NCBI RefSeq assembly: GCF_023952475.1
Contig: NZ_JALHRX010000022.1
Span: 17,843 to 81,842 of the forward strand
Direction of reading: 5' to 3'
Length of the DNA stretch: 64,000 nucleotides
Source: Cupriavidus sp. WGlv3
Lineage (GTDB): Bacteria > Pseudomonadota > Gammaproteobacteria > Burkholderiales > Burkholderiaceae
The translations under genes were made by a program, and so were the position numbers. Positions 6,450-15,026 of this stretch are shown one piece after another (position 1 is the first letter of the stretch; every line of letters starts with the position of its first letter). The notes under the pieces were generated by a model. The model had not been told where the DNA came from. It worked only from the letters and a program-made list of their open reading frames with translations, and searched no databases.

Positions 6450-7187
6450 TCCCGCGCGTGCGACCGCATCGCATACCCATTGCGGGTCGTCGTGCGGCAG
6501 GTCGTGGCCGGCCCAGTGGTGGGTCAGCAAGGGCACGTCCCATGCCTGCGCGATGCGCGCCGAACAGGCCGGGTTGACCAGGCGGTCCGCCGCCGAAGCC
6601 AGCAGCAATACCGGACAGCGGGGCGGCTCGGCCGGTGCGCAGTAGCGCGCGGCGGCCAGCAATTGCGCCAGCGCGGCCTGCCGGCTGACCGGTGCGTCCG
6701 CCGCGATGGCCTGCCACTGCGCAAGGTCGGCGGCCTGCGTGTCGGTGCGTGCGCAGGTGATGGCGTGGATGGTCCGCTCGCAATACGCGCGATCGCGCCA
6801 GCGCTGCGCCACGCGCAGCAGCCTGCCCCAGTTGCGCGGACGCAGGCGCTGCGCCGGCGTGCAGAAGGGCCGCATGCTGGTGTTGACCAGCACCAGGCCG
6901 CTCACTTCTTCCGGATACGTACTGGCCCACTCGATCGCGGCCATCGCCCCCAGCGACATGGCCAGCACGCGGTACGGTCCCGGCACGCCGGCGGCGGTCA
7001 GCTGGCGCCGCACCGCCGTCACCATGTCGCGCACGCTCCACGGCGCGGGCTGCGCCGACAGCGCGCCATTGCCGGGCAGGTCAGGCAACAGCGGGCGTCC
7101 CAGCCCGGCTGCCTCCCAGCGCGCCGGAAGCGTTCCCCAGTGACGCGATTCGCGCGTCAGTCCCCGCAAGAATACCCATCGGCTCAT
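6435..7187 (-). CDS. alpha/beta fold hydrolase
   Basis: A 250-residue protein starting MSRWVFLRGLTRESRHWG, a typical opening strand of single-domain alpha/beta hydrolases. The nucleophile is probably Ser78 in MSLGA, with His in WAGHDLPHD near the C-terminus and the acid in SAADRLV. The usual G-x-S-x-G is replaced by A-M-S-L-G. The start at 7187 overlaps the stop of the upstream peptidase gene (ATGA), indicating translational coupling. The substrate is unknown. The frame extends upstream to 7406, but that extension lies inside the peptidase gene. Confidence 0.8.
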   Translation of the reverse strand: MSRWVFLRGLTRESRHWGTLPARWEAAGLGRPLLPDLPGNGALSAQPAPWSVRDMVTAVRRQLTAAGVPGPYRVLAMSLGAMAAIEWASTYPEEVSGLVLVNTSMRPFCTPAQRLRPRNWGRLLRVAQRWRDRAYCERTIHAITCARTDTQAADLAQWQAIAADAPVSRQAALAQLLAAARYCAPAEPPRCPVLLLASAADRLVNPACSARIAQAWDVPLLTHHWAGHDLPHDDPQWVCDAVARAGSRFG

Positions 7188-8203
7188 GGCGGCTCCGTGT
7201 GCCAGTGCGCGCGTGCCTGCTGCAGCAGCTCGTCGCGCTGCGCGCCGCGGGGCGGCCAGCGGTCCGAGGCAAAGGCGATGCGGCCGAGAAAGTCGAACAG
7301 GCTGACGTGCCGGCGCAGCACGCGCGCGGTGCGGTGCGCCTTGATCGGGTTGAAGATGCCCTCGCGCGAAAACAGCTGGCGCGGGTTTTTCTTGATCCAC
7401 AGCCACGAGCCCAACTCCAGCGTCATTGGCAGGAACAGGTTGCCGCGCGGCGCCAGGTCATAGGCATGGTCCCACAGGTCGCCGTGCAGCAGGTACTGGT
7501 GGCTCTGCGGCTCGAAGGTATAGCCATGGTGCGGGTGGGCCTGCTCGAACAGGGTCTTGAGCAGGTACATCTCGGCCAGGTGCGGCATCGGCCGGCGCGT
7601 GCGCGCGTACGGAAACCAGATGCTGTCGCGCCAGCCGTAGCCGGAATGGCAGTCCACCGCAAAGCTGAGCCGGCGCGGCAGCAGTTCCTGCCGGACCACG
7701 CGCAGCAAGGCGCTGCTTTCGGCCTCCATCGGCGCGCCGGCGGCGCCGCGGTACCACGGCAGCCAGGCGCCGATGCGCTGCCCGCCGGCCAGGAAGGGCA
7801 CGCGCGCGTCGGCATCCTGCGGGCCGTTGCGCATCAGGTCGACGCCGTTGGGGTTGGCGCGCGTGCCGGCCCACATGCCGCCGGGGTTGACGATGGGCAT
7901 GAACACCAGCCGCACCGATTGCAGCTCGCGGTGCAGCAGCTCGTCCCAGGCCAGGCGGGACAGCACCGAGCGCAGGTAATCCAGCACAAGTTGGGTGCCG
8001 ATGCGCTCCAGCCCGTGGATACCGCCGAAGATGCCGATCGCGGGCGCACCCGGGTCGCGGCTGCCGAGCGCGGCGACATGCACGCCAAAGCGGTGGCCCT
8101 GCACGGTGGTCTCGCACACCACCCGGGTGTCGAGCACGTGGCTGCCGGCATCCAGCAAGGTCAGCAACTGGTCATATTCCGGGAAGTCGGCGCGCGGGTG
8201 CAT
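7184..8203 (-). CDS. M14-family zinc carboxypeptidase-like protein
   Basis: A 339-residue protein of the M14 (zinc carboxypeptidase / succinylglutamate desuccinylase-like) family. Zinc ligands are His63 and Glu66 in GIHGLERIG and His186 in DCHSGYG. The candidate general base is Glu263 in TLELGSW. The NPGGMWAGTRANPNGVDLMRN segment (about 106-125) matches the substrate-binding NPdG...R.N.nGvDLNRN pattern of M14 enzymes. No signal peptide is seen, so it probably acts in the cytoplasm on a peptide or acyl-amino acid. The start at 8203 is favoured because the domain begins there. It is translationally coupled to the hydrolase at 6435-7187, and a LysR gene lies 91 bp upstream on the same strand. 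Confidence 0.8.
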   Translation of the reverse strand: MHPRADFPEYDQLLTLLDAGSHVLDTRVVCETTVQGHRFGVHVAALGSRDPGAPAIGIFGGIHGLERIGTQLVLDYLRSVLSRLAWDELLHRELQSVRLVFMPIVNPGGMWAGTRANPNGVDLMRNGPQDADARVPFLAGGQRIGAWLPWYRGAAGAPMEAESSALLRVVRQELLPRRLSFAVDCHSGYGWRDSIWFPYARTRRPMPHLAEMYLLKTLFEQAHPHHGYTFEPQSHQYLLHGDLWDHAYDLAPRGNLFLPMTLELGSWLWIKKNPRQLFSREGIFNPIKAHRTARVLRRHVSLFDFLGRIAFASDRWPPRGAQRDELLQQARAHWHTEPP

Positions 8204-8294
8204 GGGCTCACCGGGTGGCGGCCATGAGATGGAATGGGACAAGGCGTGGTGCGGCTGGCATGCAGCGGGGGCTCCGAAGATGAAAACCGCCGGG

Positions 8295-9188
8295 TCAGGC
8301 AGCGTGGGCGGTGAGCGTCGCGGCATCCGGCGCCACGCAATCCAGGAAGGCGCCGACCAGCCGCGTCTGGCGCCGGCTCTGCAGGCAGTACAGGTATTCG
8401 TGCAGCACCGGCGCGCCCGACGCAAACGGCACCACGCGCAGCAGCGGGTCGCGCGGCACCTCGCCCAGCGGCACCACGCTGGCGCCCAGGCTTTGGCGGA
8501 TCGCCTCGTAGATGGCCTCGCGGCTGCCGATCACGGTGTGCGGGGGCAGTTCCAGTCCGCATGCGGCCAGCGCGGTTTCGATCGTCTTGCGTGTCATCGA
8601 GCCGTGCTCGCGCACCAGCAGGTGACAGCCGCGCAGCTGCGGCAGGTCGATCTGCGCCAGCCGTGCCAGCGCATGGTCGGGATGGACCACCAGCACCATC
8701 GGGTCGCTCGCCAGCCGGATGCAGGCCAGGCGGTCATCGTCCACCGGATGCGAGGACACCGCCGCGTCGATGCGGTACTCGAACAGCGCTTCGAGCATCT
8801 GCTGCGAGTTGCCGATGTCCAGGCTCACGTCGATCGCCGGATAGCGCTGCCGGAACGCCGCCACTGCGCGCAGGATGTAATACGGCCCGGTGGCGCCGAT
8901 GCGCAGGTTGCCGAAGCGCAGGTTGCCCGCGTTGCGCAGCAGGTAGTCGGCATTGCCTTCCTGCTGCATCAGTTGCTCGACCACCGGCATCAGGGCCACG
9001 CCCACATCGCTCAGGTCGACGCGGCTGGCGCGGCGATGGAACAGCTCCACGCCGTAAGTTTCCTCCAGCTGGCGGATGCGTCCCGTGACCGTGGGCTGGC
9101 TCACGCGCAACTGCCGCGCCGCCATGGTGATGCTGCCCTGGCGCGCCACTTCGAAAAAGGTCATCAGCAGGTCGCCTAGCATGGTCAT
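8295..9188 (-). CDS. LysR-family transcriptional regulator
   Basis: A 297-residue LysR regulator with the winged helix-turn-helix at about residues 4-62 (FFEVARQGSITMAARQLRVSQPTVTGRIRQLE in outline) and a periplasmic-binding-like effector domain from about residue 90 to 290. An alternative ATG two codons downstream is possible. It is in the same orientation as the peptidase and hydrolase genes that follow, so it is the obvious candidate regulator, though LysR genes are more often divergent. The effector is unknown. Confidence 0.9.
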   Translation of the reverse strand: MTMLGDLLMTFFEVARQGSITMAARQLRVSQPTVTGRIRQLEETYGVELFHRRASRVDLSDVGVALMPVVEQLMQQEGNADYLLRNAGNLRFGNLRIGATGPYYILRAVAAFRQRYPAIDVSLDIGNSQQMLEALFEYRIDAAVSSHPVDDDRLACIRLASDPMVLVVHPDHALARLAQIDLPQLRGCHLLVREHGSMTRKTIETALAACGLELPPHTVIGSREAIYEAIRQSLGASVVPLGEVPRDPLLRVVPFASGAPVLHEYLYCLQSRRQTRLVGAFLDCVAPDAATLTAHAA

Positions 9189-9277
9189 CCGCGCGGAGTT
9201 TGGGGAAGGGGTCCGGACCGGCCCGGACGACCGCGCAGTCTAGCGGCCCAATATGACAAAACGGCTACGCCCGCCCG

Positions 9278-9300
9278 GGCCGGTCCGCTTGGGACCGGCC
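9278..9300 (-). terminator. probable terminator hairpin of the phospholipase C gene
   Basis: GGCCGGTCC (9278-9286) and GGACCGGCC (9292-9300) form a perfect 9-bp stem with a 5-base loop, about 40 bases past the phospholipase C stop codon. On the minus strand it is followed, some 20 bases later, by a short T-run. It is a moderate-quality terminator. Confidence 0.5.
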
Positions 9301-9340
9301 GGGGCGGGGGCCTGTCGTTGCGCCGGGTCGACGGTTTGCG

Positions 9341-11497
9341 TCAGCCGGCCGCGCCCATCGCCGGGTCGGACACGCCGTCCTTGCCGGTTTCGATGCGCCC
9401 GGCAAAATGGCGCGTAAAGCCGCCTTGCGCGGTGGTGACGGTGAAGTCGTACCAGTTGCCCTGGCGCGCCACCGGCCAGTGCTGCTGCAGTTGCATGCCG
9501 GCGGGCACTTCGTAGGTCCACGGGCCGTCGGTGCGGTAGGCGTTGGCCTGGACCGTGAAGGTGCAGGGGGCGCTGCCGGTATTGATCATGTCCACGTACA
9601 TCGCGGCGTTGGCAATGTCATAGCAGACGCGGATCTCCGGCGCGCTGGCGCCGGCCGCGGTCACCGCCGCGACGTCGCCGCGGAAGGCGCGGTGGAAGCC
9701 GTTCGGGCCCAGCACCCACAGGTCGTACTTGCCGCCGTCGGTGGCAAAGACGTCCCAGCTGCCATGCAGCTCCTTGCCCGGCTCGACCATATAGCGGCGC
9801 GGCACGCGGTCCAGGTGCAGCCGGTCGTAGACGTGGAACACCGCCGCCGCCGTGCCGGTGTTGCTGAACAGCAGCCACACCGCGCGCTGGTCGCGGGCGT
9901 CTTCGCGCGCGCTGACGTGCAGTTCATAGGGCAGGGCGCGCGACGGGCGCGTGCCGGGGTCCTGCTGCGGCATCTGCTGGCTGCCAGCCGGAGGCAGCGG
10001 CACCTGCGGCAGCACGCCCTGCGCGGTGCGGATGGCGTCCGCGCTGGCCTTGTCGCGGCTCGGCAGTTCGGGCAGGGGGTTGGTGTTGGGGCTGACGAAG
10101 TTGAAGGCCGAGATCAGGTCGCCCGCCACTGCGCGGCGGAAGCCGCTGATATTGGGTTCCGCAACGCCGAAGCGCGCTTCCAGGAAGCGCAGCACCGAGG
10201 TGTGGTCGAACACCTGCGAATTGACCCAGCCGCCGCGGCTCCACGGCGAGACCACGTACATCGGCACGCGCGGGCCAGGGCCGTAGGGGCGCTTGTCGAC
10301 GTGGTATTCCGGCTTGAGCTGTTCGGGGTCGAGCGTGGTGGCGCCGGCCAGCGTGTCGCCGTCATAGGCGGGCGCACAGGGCGGCGGGACGTGGTCGAAA
10401 TAGCCGTCGTTCTCGTCGAAGTTGATCAGCAGCACGGTCTTGCTCCAGACCGCGGGATTGGCGGTCAGCGCATCGAGCACCTCCTGCGTGTACCAGGCGC
10501 CTTGCACCGGGCTGGACGGCCCGGGATGCTCCGAGTACGTGGCCGGCGCCACGATCCACGACACCTGCGGCAGCTTGCCCGCGGCGATATCGTCGCGCAG
10601 CGCCTGCAGGAAGCCGCCATCGGGCATGGTGTTGGCCACGCCCTTGAGCAGCGGGCTGACCGCGTCGTCGGCGCTGGTGTACGGCGGATAAGGGCTGCCG
10701 TTGGCCTGGTTGCCGCGCGCGGCATTGGCGTCGCGGTATTGCTTGAAGCCGGCGAGGGGGTTGTCGGTGAAGTTGTCCGGCATGTTCTGGTAGACCTTCC
10801 AGCTCACGCCGGCGGTTTCCAGGCGCTCCGGGTAGGTCTTCCAGGTATAGGGCGTGTTCGAGCCCGTGAACGAGTCGCCGCTGTTGTCGATCACCGGGCC
10901 GCCGAAGTCGCCGGCCGGGTCGTTGGTGCCGGTCCAGTGGAACAGGCGGTTGGGGTTGGTGCCGCCATGGAAGCTGCAGTGGTAGGCGTCGCACAGCGTG
11001 AAGGCATTGGCCAGCGCCACCTGGAAATCCAGCTCGGCTTCGGTGTAGAAGCCCATCGACTGGGGCTGCTTGTAGGTGGGCCACTTGTTCATGCGGCCCA
11101 GGTCCCAGGCGTTCTGCGCGTCGGGATACGAGTGCGGGGTGCCGCTGACGCGCTGCGCATTGCCGGCGCTGCTGTCGAGGTGGTAAGGCAGCAGGGTGCG
11201 GGTGGTGCTGCCGTTGGTATAGGTCTGCTGCCAGACGTTCAGGCCGCCCGCCAGCGGGATCGGGAAGCGGTCGCCAAAGCCGCGCACGCCGCGCAGGGTG
11301 CCGAAGTAGTTGTCGAACGAGCGGTTCTCCTGCATCAGGATGACCACGTGCTCGACGTCGCGGATGGTGCCGGTGGCGTTGTTGGCCGGGATCGCCAGGG
11401 CGCGGCGGATCGACGGCGGAAAGGCCGCCAGCGCGGCGGTGGCGGCGGCGCTGCCGCCGGCGAGCTTGAGGAAGTTGCGTCTGCTTTGGGGGTTCAT
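9341..11497 (-). CDS. plcN: Tat-exported phosphocholine-type phospholipase C
   Basis: A 718-residue bacterial phospholipase C of the PlcH/PlcN/acid phosphatase family, which hydrolyses phosphatidylcholine-type lipids outside the cytoplasm. It starts with a twin-arginine signal (SRRNFLK at residues 5-11, hydrophobic stretch to about 35). The catalytic N-terminal domain contains the family motif EHVVILMQENRSFDNYFG at about residues 48-65, then HCSFHGGTNPNRL and the DHTSVLRFLE segment. The C-terminal part (about 520-700) has the two small beta domains (DUF756) of this family. The symbol follows non-haemolytic PlcN by family resemblance; which subtype this is cannot be settled by eye. It is followed on the same strand by nothing within 150 bp and preceded by a lipoprotein gene. 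Confidence 0.85.
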   Translation of the reverse strand: MNPQSRRNFLKLAGGSAAATAALAAFPPSIRRALAIPANNATGTIRDVEHVVILMQENRSFDNYFGTLRGVRGFGDRFPIPLAGGLNVWQQTYTNGSTTRTLLPYHLDSSAGNAQRVSGTPHSYPDAQNAWDLGRMNKWPTYKQPQSMGFYTEAELDFQVALANAFTLCDAYHCSFHGGTNPNRLFHWTGTNDPAGDFGGPVIDNSGDSFTGSNTPYTWKTYPERLETAGVSWKVYQNMPDNFTDNPLAGFKQYRDANAARGNQANGSPYPPYTSADDAVSPLLKGVANTMPDGGFLQALRDDIAAGKLPQVSWIVAPATYSEHPGPSSPVQGAWYTQEVLDALTANPAVWSKTVLLINFDENDGYFDHVPPPCAPAYDGDTLAGATTLDPEQLKPEYHVDKRPYGPGPRVPMYVVSPWSRGGWVNSQVFDHTSVLRFLEARFGVAEPNISGFRRAVAGDLISAFNFVSPNTNPLPELPSRDKASADAIRTAQGVLPQVPLPPAGSQQMPQQDPGTRPSRALPYELHVSAREDARDQRAVWLLFSNTGTAAAVFHVYDRLHLDRVPRRYMVEPGKELHGSWDVFATDGGKYDLWVLGPNGFHRAFRGDVAAVTAAGASAPEIRVCYDIANAAMYVDMINTGSAPCTFTVQANAYRTDGPWTYEVPAGMQLQQHWPVARQGNWYDFTVTTAQGGFTRHFAGRIETGKDGVSDPAMGAAG

Positions 11498-11547
11498 GGG
11501 ATTCGGTGCCGGATGGTTGCGGGGAGGGTAGACAGGCCGGGCCAGGT

Positions 11548-11781
11548 TCAGGGCGCGCAGCGCAGCTGCGGCTTGACCGCCGGGGTCTCGCCAGGCCGGT
11601 CGCTGCCGTTCCCCTGGCCGGGGTTGCCGCCGGTGCCGGGCGCGCCGGGCGTGGTCGGCGCCGCGGCCGGGGTGCCGCTGGTGCCCTCGCCGGAGTCGCC
11701 GCCGCAGCCGGCGAGCGCCGCGCTCAGCAGCAAGGCGGCCAGCCAGTGCGGCCGGGCCAGGGTGGAAGGTCGGAAGGTCAT
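11548..11781 (-). CDS. small Gly/Pro-rich lipoprotein
   Basis: A 77-residue lipoprotein. A basic N-terminus and hydrophobic stretch lead to the lipobox LAGC (about residues 23-26), followed by GGDSGEG and a low-complexity Gly/Pro/Thr-rich tail with a single late cysteine (LRCAP). It lies between the LamG lipoprotein gene and the phospholipase C gene, all on the minus strand. Its lipobox context (ALAGCGGD) resembles that of the lipoprotein at 11880-13934 (TLAGCGGD). The function is unknown. Confidence 0.7.
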   Translation of the reverse strand: MTFRPSTLARPHWLAALLLSAALAGCGGDSGEGTSGTPAAAPTTPGAPGTGGNPGQGNGSDRPGETPAVKPQLRCAP

Positions 11782-11879
11782 GGTGTCAATCTCCTGCTGG
11801 GGGATCGGGAGGCGGGGAGGGTAAAGGCCGGCTGGGCACCCGTTGCCTCAGGAAACGGGTGCACCGCCGGTTCGGGGAT

Positions 11880-13934
11880 TCAGGGATTCAGCGTCGACAG
11901 CGGCTGGCGTGCGCCGGTGATGGCCTTCAGCTCGTCGAGCGTCAGCACGCGCGTCCACATCGCCAGGTCGTTCAGGCCCATCACGCCTTTGAGCGCGCCG
12001 GGGTTGTTGCCAACGTAGTTGTGGGTGGCGTCGTCGTTGACGCCCCAGCCGGTGCCGAGGCCGGCGAGCCTGGTCACGTCGGTATTGGCGATCGCCTTGT
12101 TCTCGGTCTTCTGCAGGCCGAGCACCGGGTCGATGACGTAGGCGCTGAAGCGCTTCGCCGCCGCGTCGACCGACAGCGCCAGGTAGGCCCACTGGTTGGC
12201 CGAGACCTTCATGCCGTTGATGTCGTCGCGCTTGCCGCTGCCGCTGCCCAGGTTGAAGCGGATCTCGCAGCTGCCGAACAGGGCGATGGCAATGCCGGCA
12301 TTGCCGCCCGAGATGTAGTTCTTGTTCGACAGGATCGGCTCGCCGGTGCTGTTGCCCTGGGTGCAGTCGGTGCGGAACCAGAGGCCGATGGTGAATTGCG
12401 GGCTTTGCGCGATATCGGCAGCGTTGTGCTTGAGCTGGTAGCTGTCGATGCGCGAGTCGAGCTGCAGCGACTGGCGGCCGAAGTTGTCGGCCGCGAGCGT
12501 GCCGCCGTCAAGGCTTGCCACCCACGGGCCCAGCGTGGCCGCGTTCTTTGGGTCGGCGAACGGCTTGCTGTCCAGGCTGAAATACGACGCCAGGCCATCG
12601 AGCAGCGATGGCATCAGCGTGACGGGTTTGACGTAGTGGATCTGCGCCAGGTACGACACCGGCACGTCGTTGCGCACCAGCGTGTAGTTGAACTGGTACA
12701 GGCCCGTGGATATGTCGAAGGCCTGGTCGGTGAAGGTCCGCACCTCGGGTCCCAGCGCGGCGATCTGCACGCCGTCACGCAGCACGCGCGTGACGCCGTA
12801 AGCCGGGCTCGGGTTCTGCCAGGTCAGCGTGATGGCGTCGTTGTACTGGCTGATGCTGGCGCCGATGGCGCGCACGCCGGCGGTGGCGGTGGTCAGCGCG
12901 GAGCCGTCGAGGCGCGTTGCCGCGGGGTCGAGGGCGACGCCGGCGTGTGCCAGCACGGTCGGGACGATGTCGGCCTCGGTCGGCAGCGCGGACAGGTCCG
13001 CCGGGGTGTCGGGGGCCGCGGCGCCGGGCCTGGCCAGCGCGCCGTTCAGGGTCTTGTTGGTGGCGAGGAAGGCGGTACGGTTCTCCACCGTCGGCACCGT
13101 GGTGGTGGCGCCGGTGGCATCCAGGCCGTGGCTGGTGGTGACCAGCACCAGCCAGTCCTCGCCCGGCTGCGCCTGGCGGCGCGCTGCCACGGCGGCGAGC
13201 AGTTCGCCCAGCGCCCGGTCGGTCTCGCCGAGCGCGGTGGCGTAGGCGCCGTTGCCGAAGCCGCTGGCTTGCGCGGCCTGCGCCGGGGCGCTGTACTGCG
13301 CGAACACCACGCCATAGCCGGACTGCACCTGGCGCACGGCATTCTGCGTGACGCAGCGGTCGACGCCCGCGCAATCGACCAGCGTATCGAGCACGCCCGC
13401 GTCCTGGTCGGTCTTGAGCAGCACCGGCAAGGCCGGCGCACTGACCACGGCGCCTTGCTGCCCGCCGGGTTTGCCGGCTGCGCGCAGGTAATGGAACACG
13501 GTCGGCGCGCGCAGCGCGGTGCTGCCGGTGTCGTCATCGATGCCATGGCGGTTGGCCCAGGCGCCAGTCAGCACCGTGGCCCAGCTGGGCGCGTCGAGCG
13601 GGGGCTGGGCGGTGATGGTGCCGGGCATGCCGCCGGTGGCGGTCGGTACCAGGTTCATGCTGGCCAGGTTGGGCAGCTCGCGCCGCAGCACCCCACCTTG
13701 CACCTGCGCATAGGTGGCGCCGTCGACGCCGACCAGCAGCACGCGCGGGCCGCTGGCGCGCTCAGGCTCCGGCGCGGGCTTGCTGGGGTTGGTATCGTTG
13801 GGCGCCCCGGACGGCGCGCTATCGTCGCCGCCACAGCCTGCCAGCGTCGCGGCCAGCACGACCATGACGGTGCCGGCCAGCACACGGCCGCGCTCCATCC
13901 CGGCCAACCAGCCAGGTGCAAGGTTCCCTGCCAT
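11880..13934 (-). CDS. lipoprotein: phosphodiesterase-like domain fused to LamG-like lectin domain
   Basis: A 684-residue predicted lipoprotein with lipobox LAGC (Cys34; a later start at residue 13 is possible). Residues about 60-320 look like the alkaline phosphatase superfamily, type I phosphodiesterase / nucleotide pyrophosphatase group. The segment VLLVGVDGATYAQV opens the domain, PPLDAPSWATVLTG is the likely nucleophile region, and WANRHGIDDD follows. Residues about 450-684 resemble a concanavalin A/LamG jelly roll (SLDSKPFADPKN, FTIGLWFRTD, NQWAYLALSVDAAAKRFSAYV, FNDLAMWTRVLTLDEL-type motifs). Phosphodiesterase activity needs checking because not all metal ligands are obvious. It is upstream of the phospholipase C gene and may form a phosphate- or lipid-scavenging set with it. 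Confidence 0.75.
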   Translation of the reverse strand: MAGNLAPGWLAGMERGRVLAGTVMVVLAATLAGCGGDDSAPSGAPNDTNPSKPAPEPERASGPRVLLVGVDGATYAQVQGGVLRRELPNLASMNLVPTATGGMPGTITAQPPLDAPSWATVLTGAWANRHGIDDDTGSTALRAPTVFHYLRAAGKPGGQQGAVVSAPALPVLLKTDQDAGVLDTLVDCAGVDRCVTQNAVRQVQSGYGVVFAQYSAPAQAAQASGFGNGAYATALGETDRALGELLAAVAARRQAQPGEDWLVLVTTSHGLDATGATTTVPTVENRTAFLATNKTLNGALARPGAAAPDTPADLSALPTEADIVPTVLAHAGVALDPAATRLDGSALTTATAGVRAIGASISQYNDAITLTWQNPSPAYGVTRVLRDGVQIAALGPEVRTFTDQAFDISTGLYQFNYTLVRNDVPVSYLAQIHYVKPVTLMPSLLDGLASYFSLDSKPFADPKNAATLGPWVASLDGGTLAADNFGRQSLQLDSRIDSYQLKHNAADIAQSPQFTIGLWFRTDCTQGNSTGEPILSNKNYISGGNAGIAIALFGSCEIRFNLGSGSGKRDDINGMKVSANQWAYLALSVDAAAKRFSAYVIDPVLGLQKTENKAIANTDVTRLAGLGTGWGVNDDATHNYVGNNPGALKGVMGLNDLAMWTRVLTLDELKAITGARQPLSTLNP

Positions 13935-14109
13935 CGTTCATTCCCCTGTTCATCTGCGTTGTTGTGCGCCGGCGGCATGGCCGCGCGGCGGATTGCGTGT
14001 GCCGCAATGCGCTCGCAGAGTAAGAAGCGGGGTTGTCACGGTGGTGACAGCGGGGCAAAGAATGCTGATGGGGCTATTCGGATTCTTGTGGCGGACCTGC
14101 CGCCACAAG

Positions 14110-14835
14110 TTAGTTTTGCTGGGTGACGCCGGCCTCGTCGCCCACGCCCGCCTGCATCAGCAGCACGGCGTCGCGCTTGTCGAGCAGGTGCTGGCGCAGG
14201 ATCTCGGCCATGCGCTTGCCGTCGCGGGCTTCCAGTGCCGCCAGCATCTCTTCATGGTCGTGGATGGCGCTGTCCCATTTGGGCTTGCGGTAGTTGGAGC
14301 GAAAGCGCAGCGCCTGCAACCGCCGGTTCACCGCCAGGTAGGTCTGGCGCAGCGCCGCATTGCGCGCCGCCAGGTTGATGCGGTCATGGATCTGGTGGTT
14401 CAGGCGGTAGTAGCCGGGCAGGTCTTCGTGGGCACGGCAGGCCAGCATCGCGTAGTGCAGGGCCTTCAGTTCGGCCAGCTCCACGGCGGTGATGCGCTCG
14501 CAAGCCAGTTCGCCGGAAAACGCCTCCAGGTTGCTCAACAGCTCGAAGGTATCGCGTATTTCCGTCGCGGACAGCCGCGCGACGCTGGCGCCGCGGTTGG
14601 GCGAGATCTCGATCAGCCCTTCCGCCGCGAGCACCTTCAGCGCTTCGCGCAGCGGCGTGCGGGAGATGCCCAGGGTTTCCGACAGCTCGCGCTCATTGAG
14701 CTTGCGACCCGGCTCCAGTGCGCCCTCGATGATCAAGGTGCGCAGATGTGTCACCACGGTGTCGTGCAGGCGCTGACGTTCCACCGGGGGCAGTTGGCGC
14801 GGCAGGTCACGGTTGGAGTCGGCTTGGATTTGCAT
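14110..14835 (-). CDS. GntR-family (FCD subgroup) transcriptional regulator
   Basis: A 241-residue regulator with a GntR winged helix-turn-helix at about residues 22-90 (LRTLIIEGALEPGRKLNERELSETLGISRTPLREAL in outline) and an FCD all-helical effector domain at about 100-225. The latter carries the metal/ligand-binding pattern of conserved Asp/His residues, e.g. RLNHQIHD and IHDHEEML. It is divergent from the aminotransferase operon at 15027. The start codon lies within one arm of the inverted repeat at 14831-14865, suggesting autoregulation and control of the divergent operon. Effectors of this subgroup are usually organic acids. Confidence 0.92.
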   Translation of the reverse strand: MQIQADSNRDLPRQLPPVERQRLHDTVVTHLRTLIIEGALEPGRKLNERELSETLGISRTPLREALKVLAAEGLIEISPNRGASVARLSATEIRDTFELLSNLEAFSGELACERITAVELAELKALHYAMLACRAHEDLPGYYRLNHQIHDRINLAARNAALRQTYLAVNRRLQALRFRSNYRKPKWDSAIHDHEEMLAALEARDGKRMAEILRQHLLDKRDAVLLMQAGVGDEAGVTQQN

Positions 14836-14865
14836 TCAATTCGTCCTGTGGACAGATTGAATGCA
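14831..14865 (+). promoter_or_regulatory. operator-like inverted repeat between GntR gene and aminotransferase operon
   Basis: TGCATTCAAT (14831-14840) and ATTGAATGCA (14856-14865) form a perfect 10-bp inverted repeat with a 15-base spacer, covering the GntR start codon. A third half-site, TGCATTCAAA, occurs at 14998-15007, 19 bases before the aminotransferase start codon. It is a likely binding site for the adjacent GntR protein. Confidence 0.65.
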
Positions 14866-14945
14866 AGTTTAGCAGCCGCTTAACAGGAACGCCAGATTGA
14901 TCGTAAACCCGAGTTTCACCGAGATTTACCGGGTAAACGCTAGCG

Positions 14946-14973
14946 AAAAAGGTCCCGGCAGGACCTGTTTTTT
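14946..14973 (+). terminator. bidirectional terminator-like hairpin in the divergent intergenic region
   Basis: AAAAA, then GGTCC-CGGCA-GGACC (14951-14965), then TG and six T residues. The A-run and T-run flanking the stem would allow termination in either direction. It may insulate the two divergent promoters, or act as an attenuator if transcription of the aminotransferase starts upstream. Confidence 0.45.
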
Positions 14974-15026
14974 CGTCACTCCTTTGCTAGAGTATTTTGC
15001 ATTCAAAACTCAAACGGAGGAGTTCC

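Noticed and set aside
9407..11824. An 805-codon open frame on the plus strand across the phospholipase C gene
   Set aside because: It is the antisense shadow of a GC3-rich gene, consists of low-complexity Arg/Ala/Gly/Val sequence, and the opposite strand encodes a clear phospholipase C.
11859..14126. A 755-codon plus-strand open frame opposite the LamG lipoprotein gene
   Set aside because: It is an antisense artefact of high GC; the minus-strand product has a lipobox and recognisable domains.
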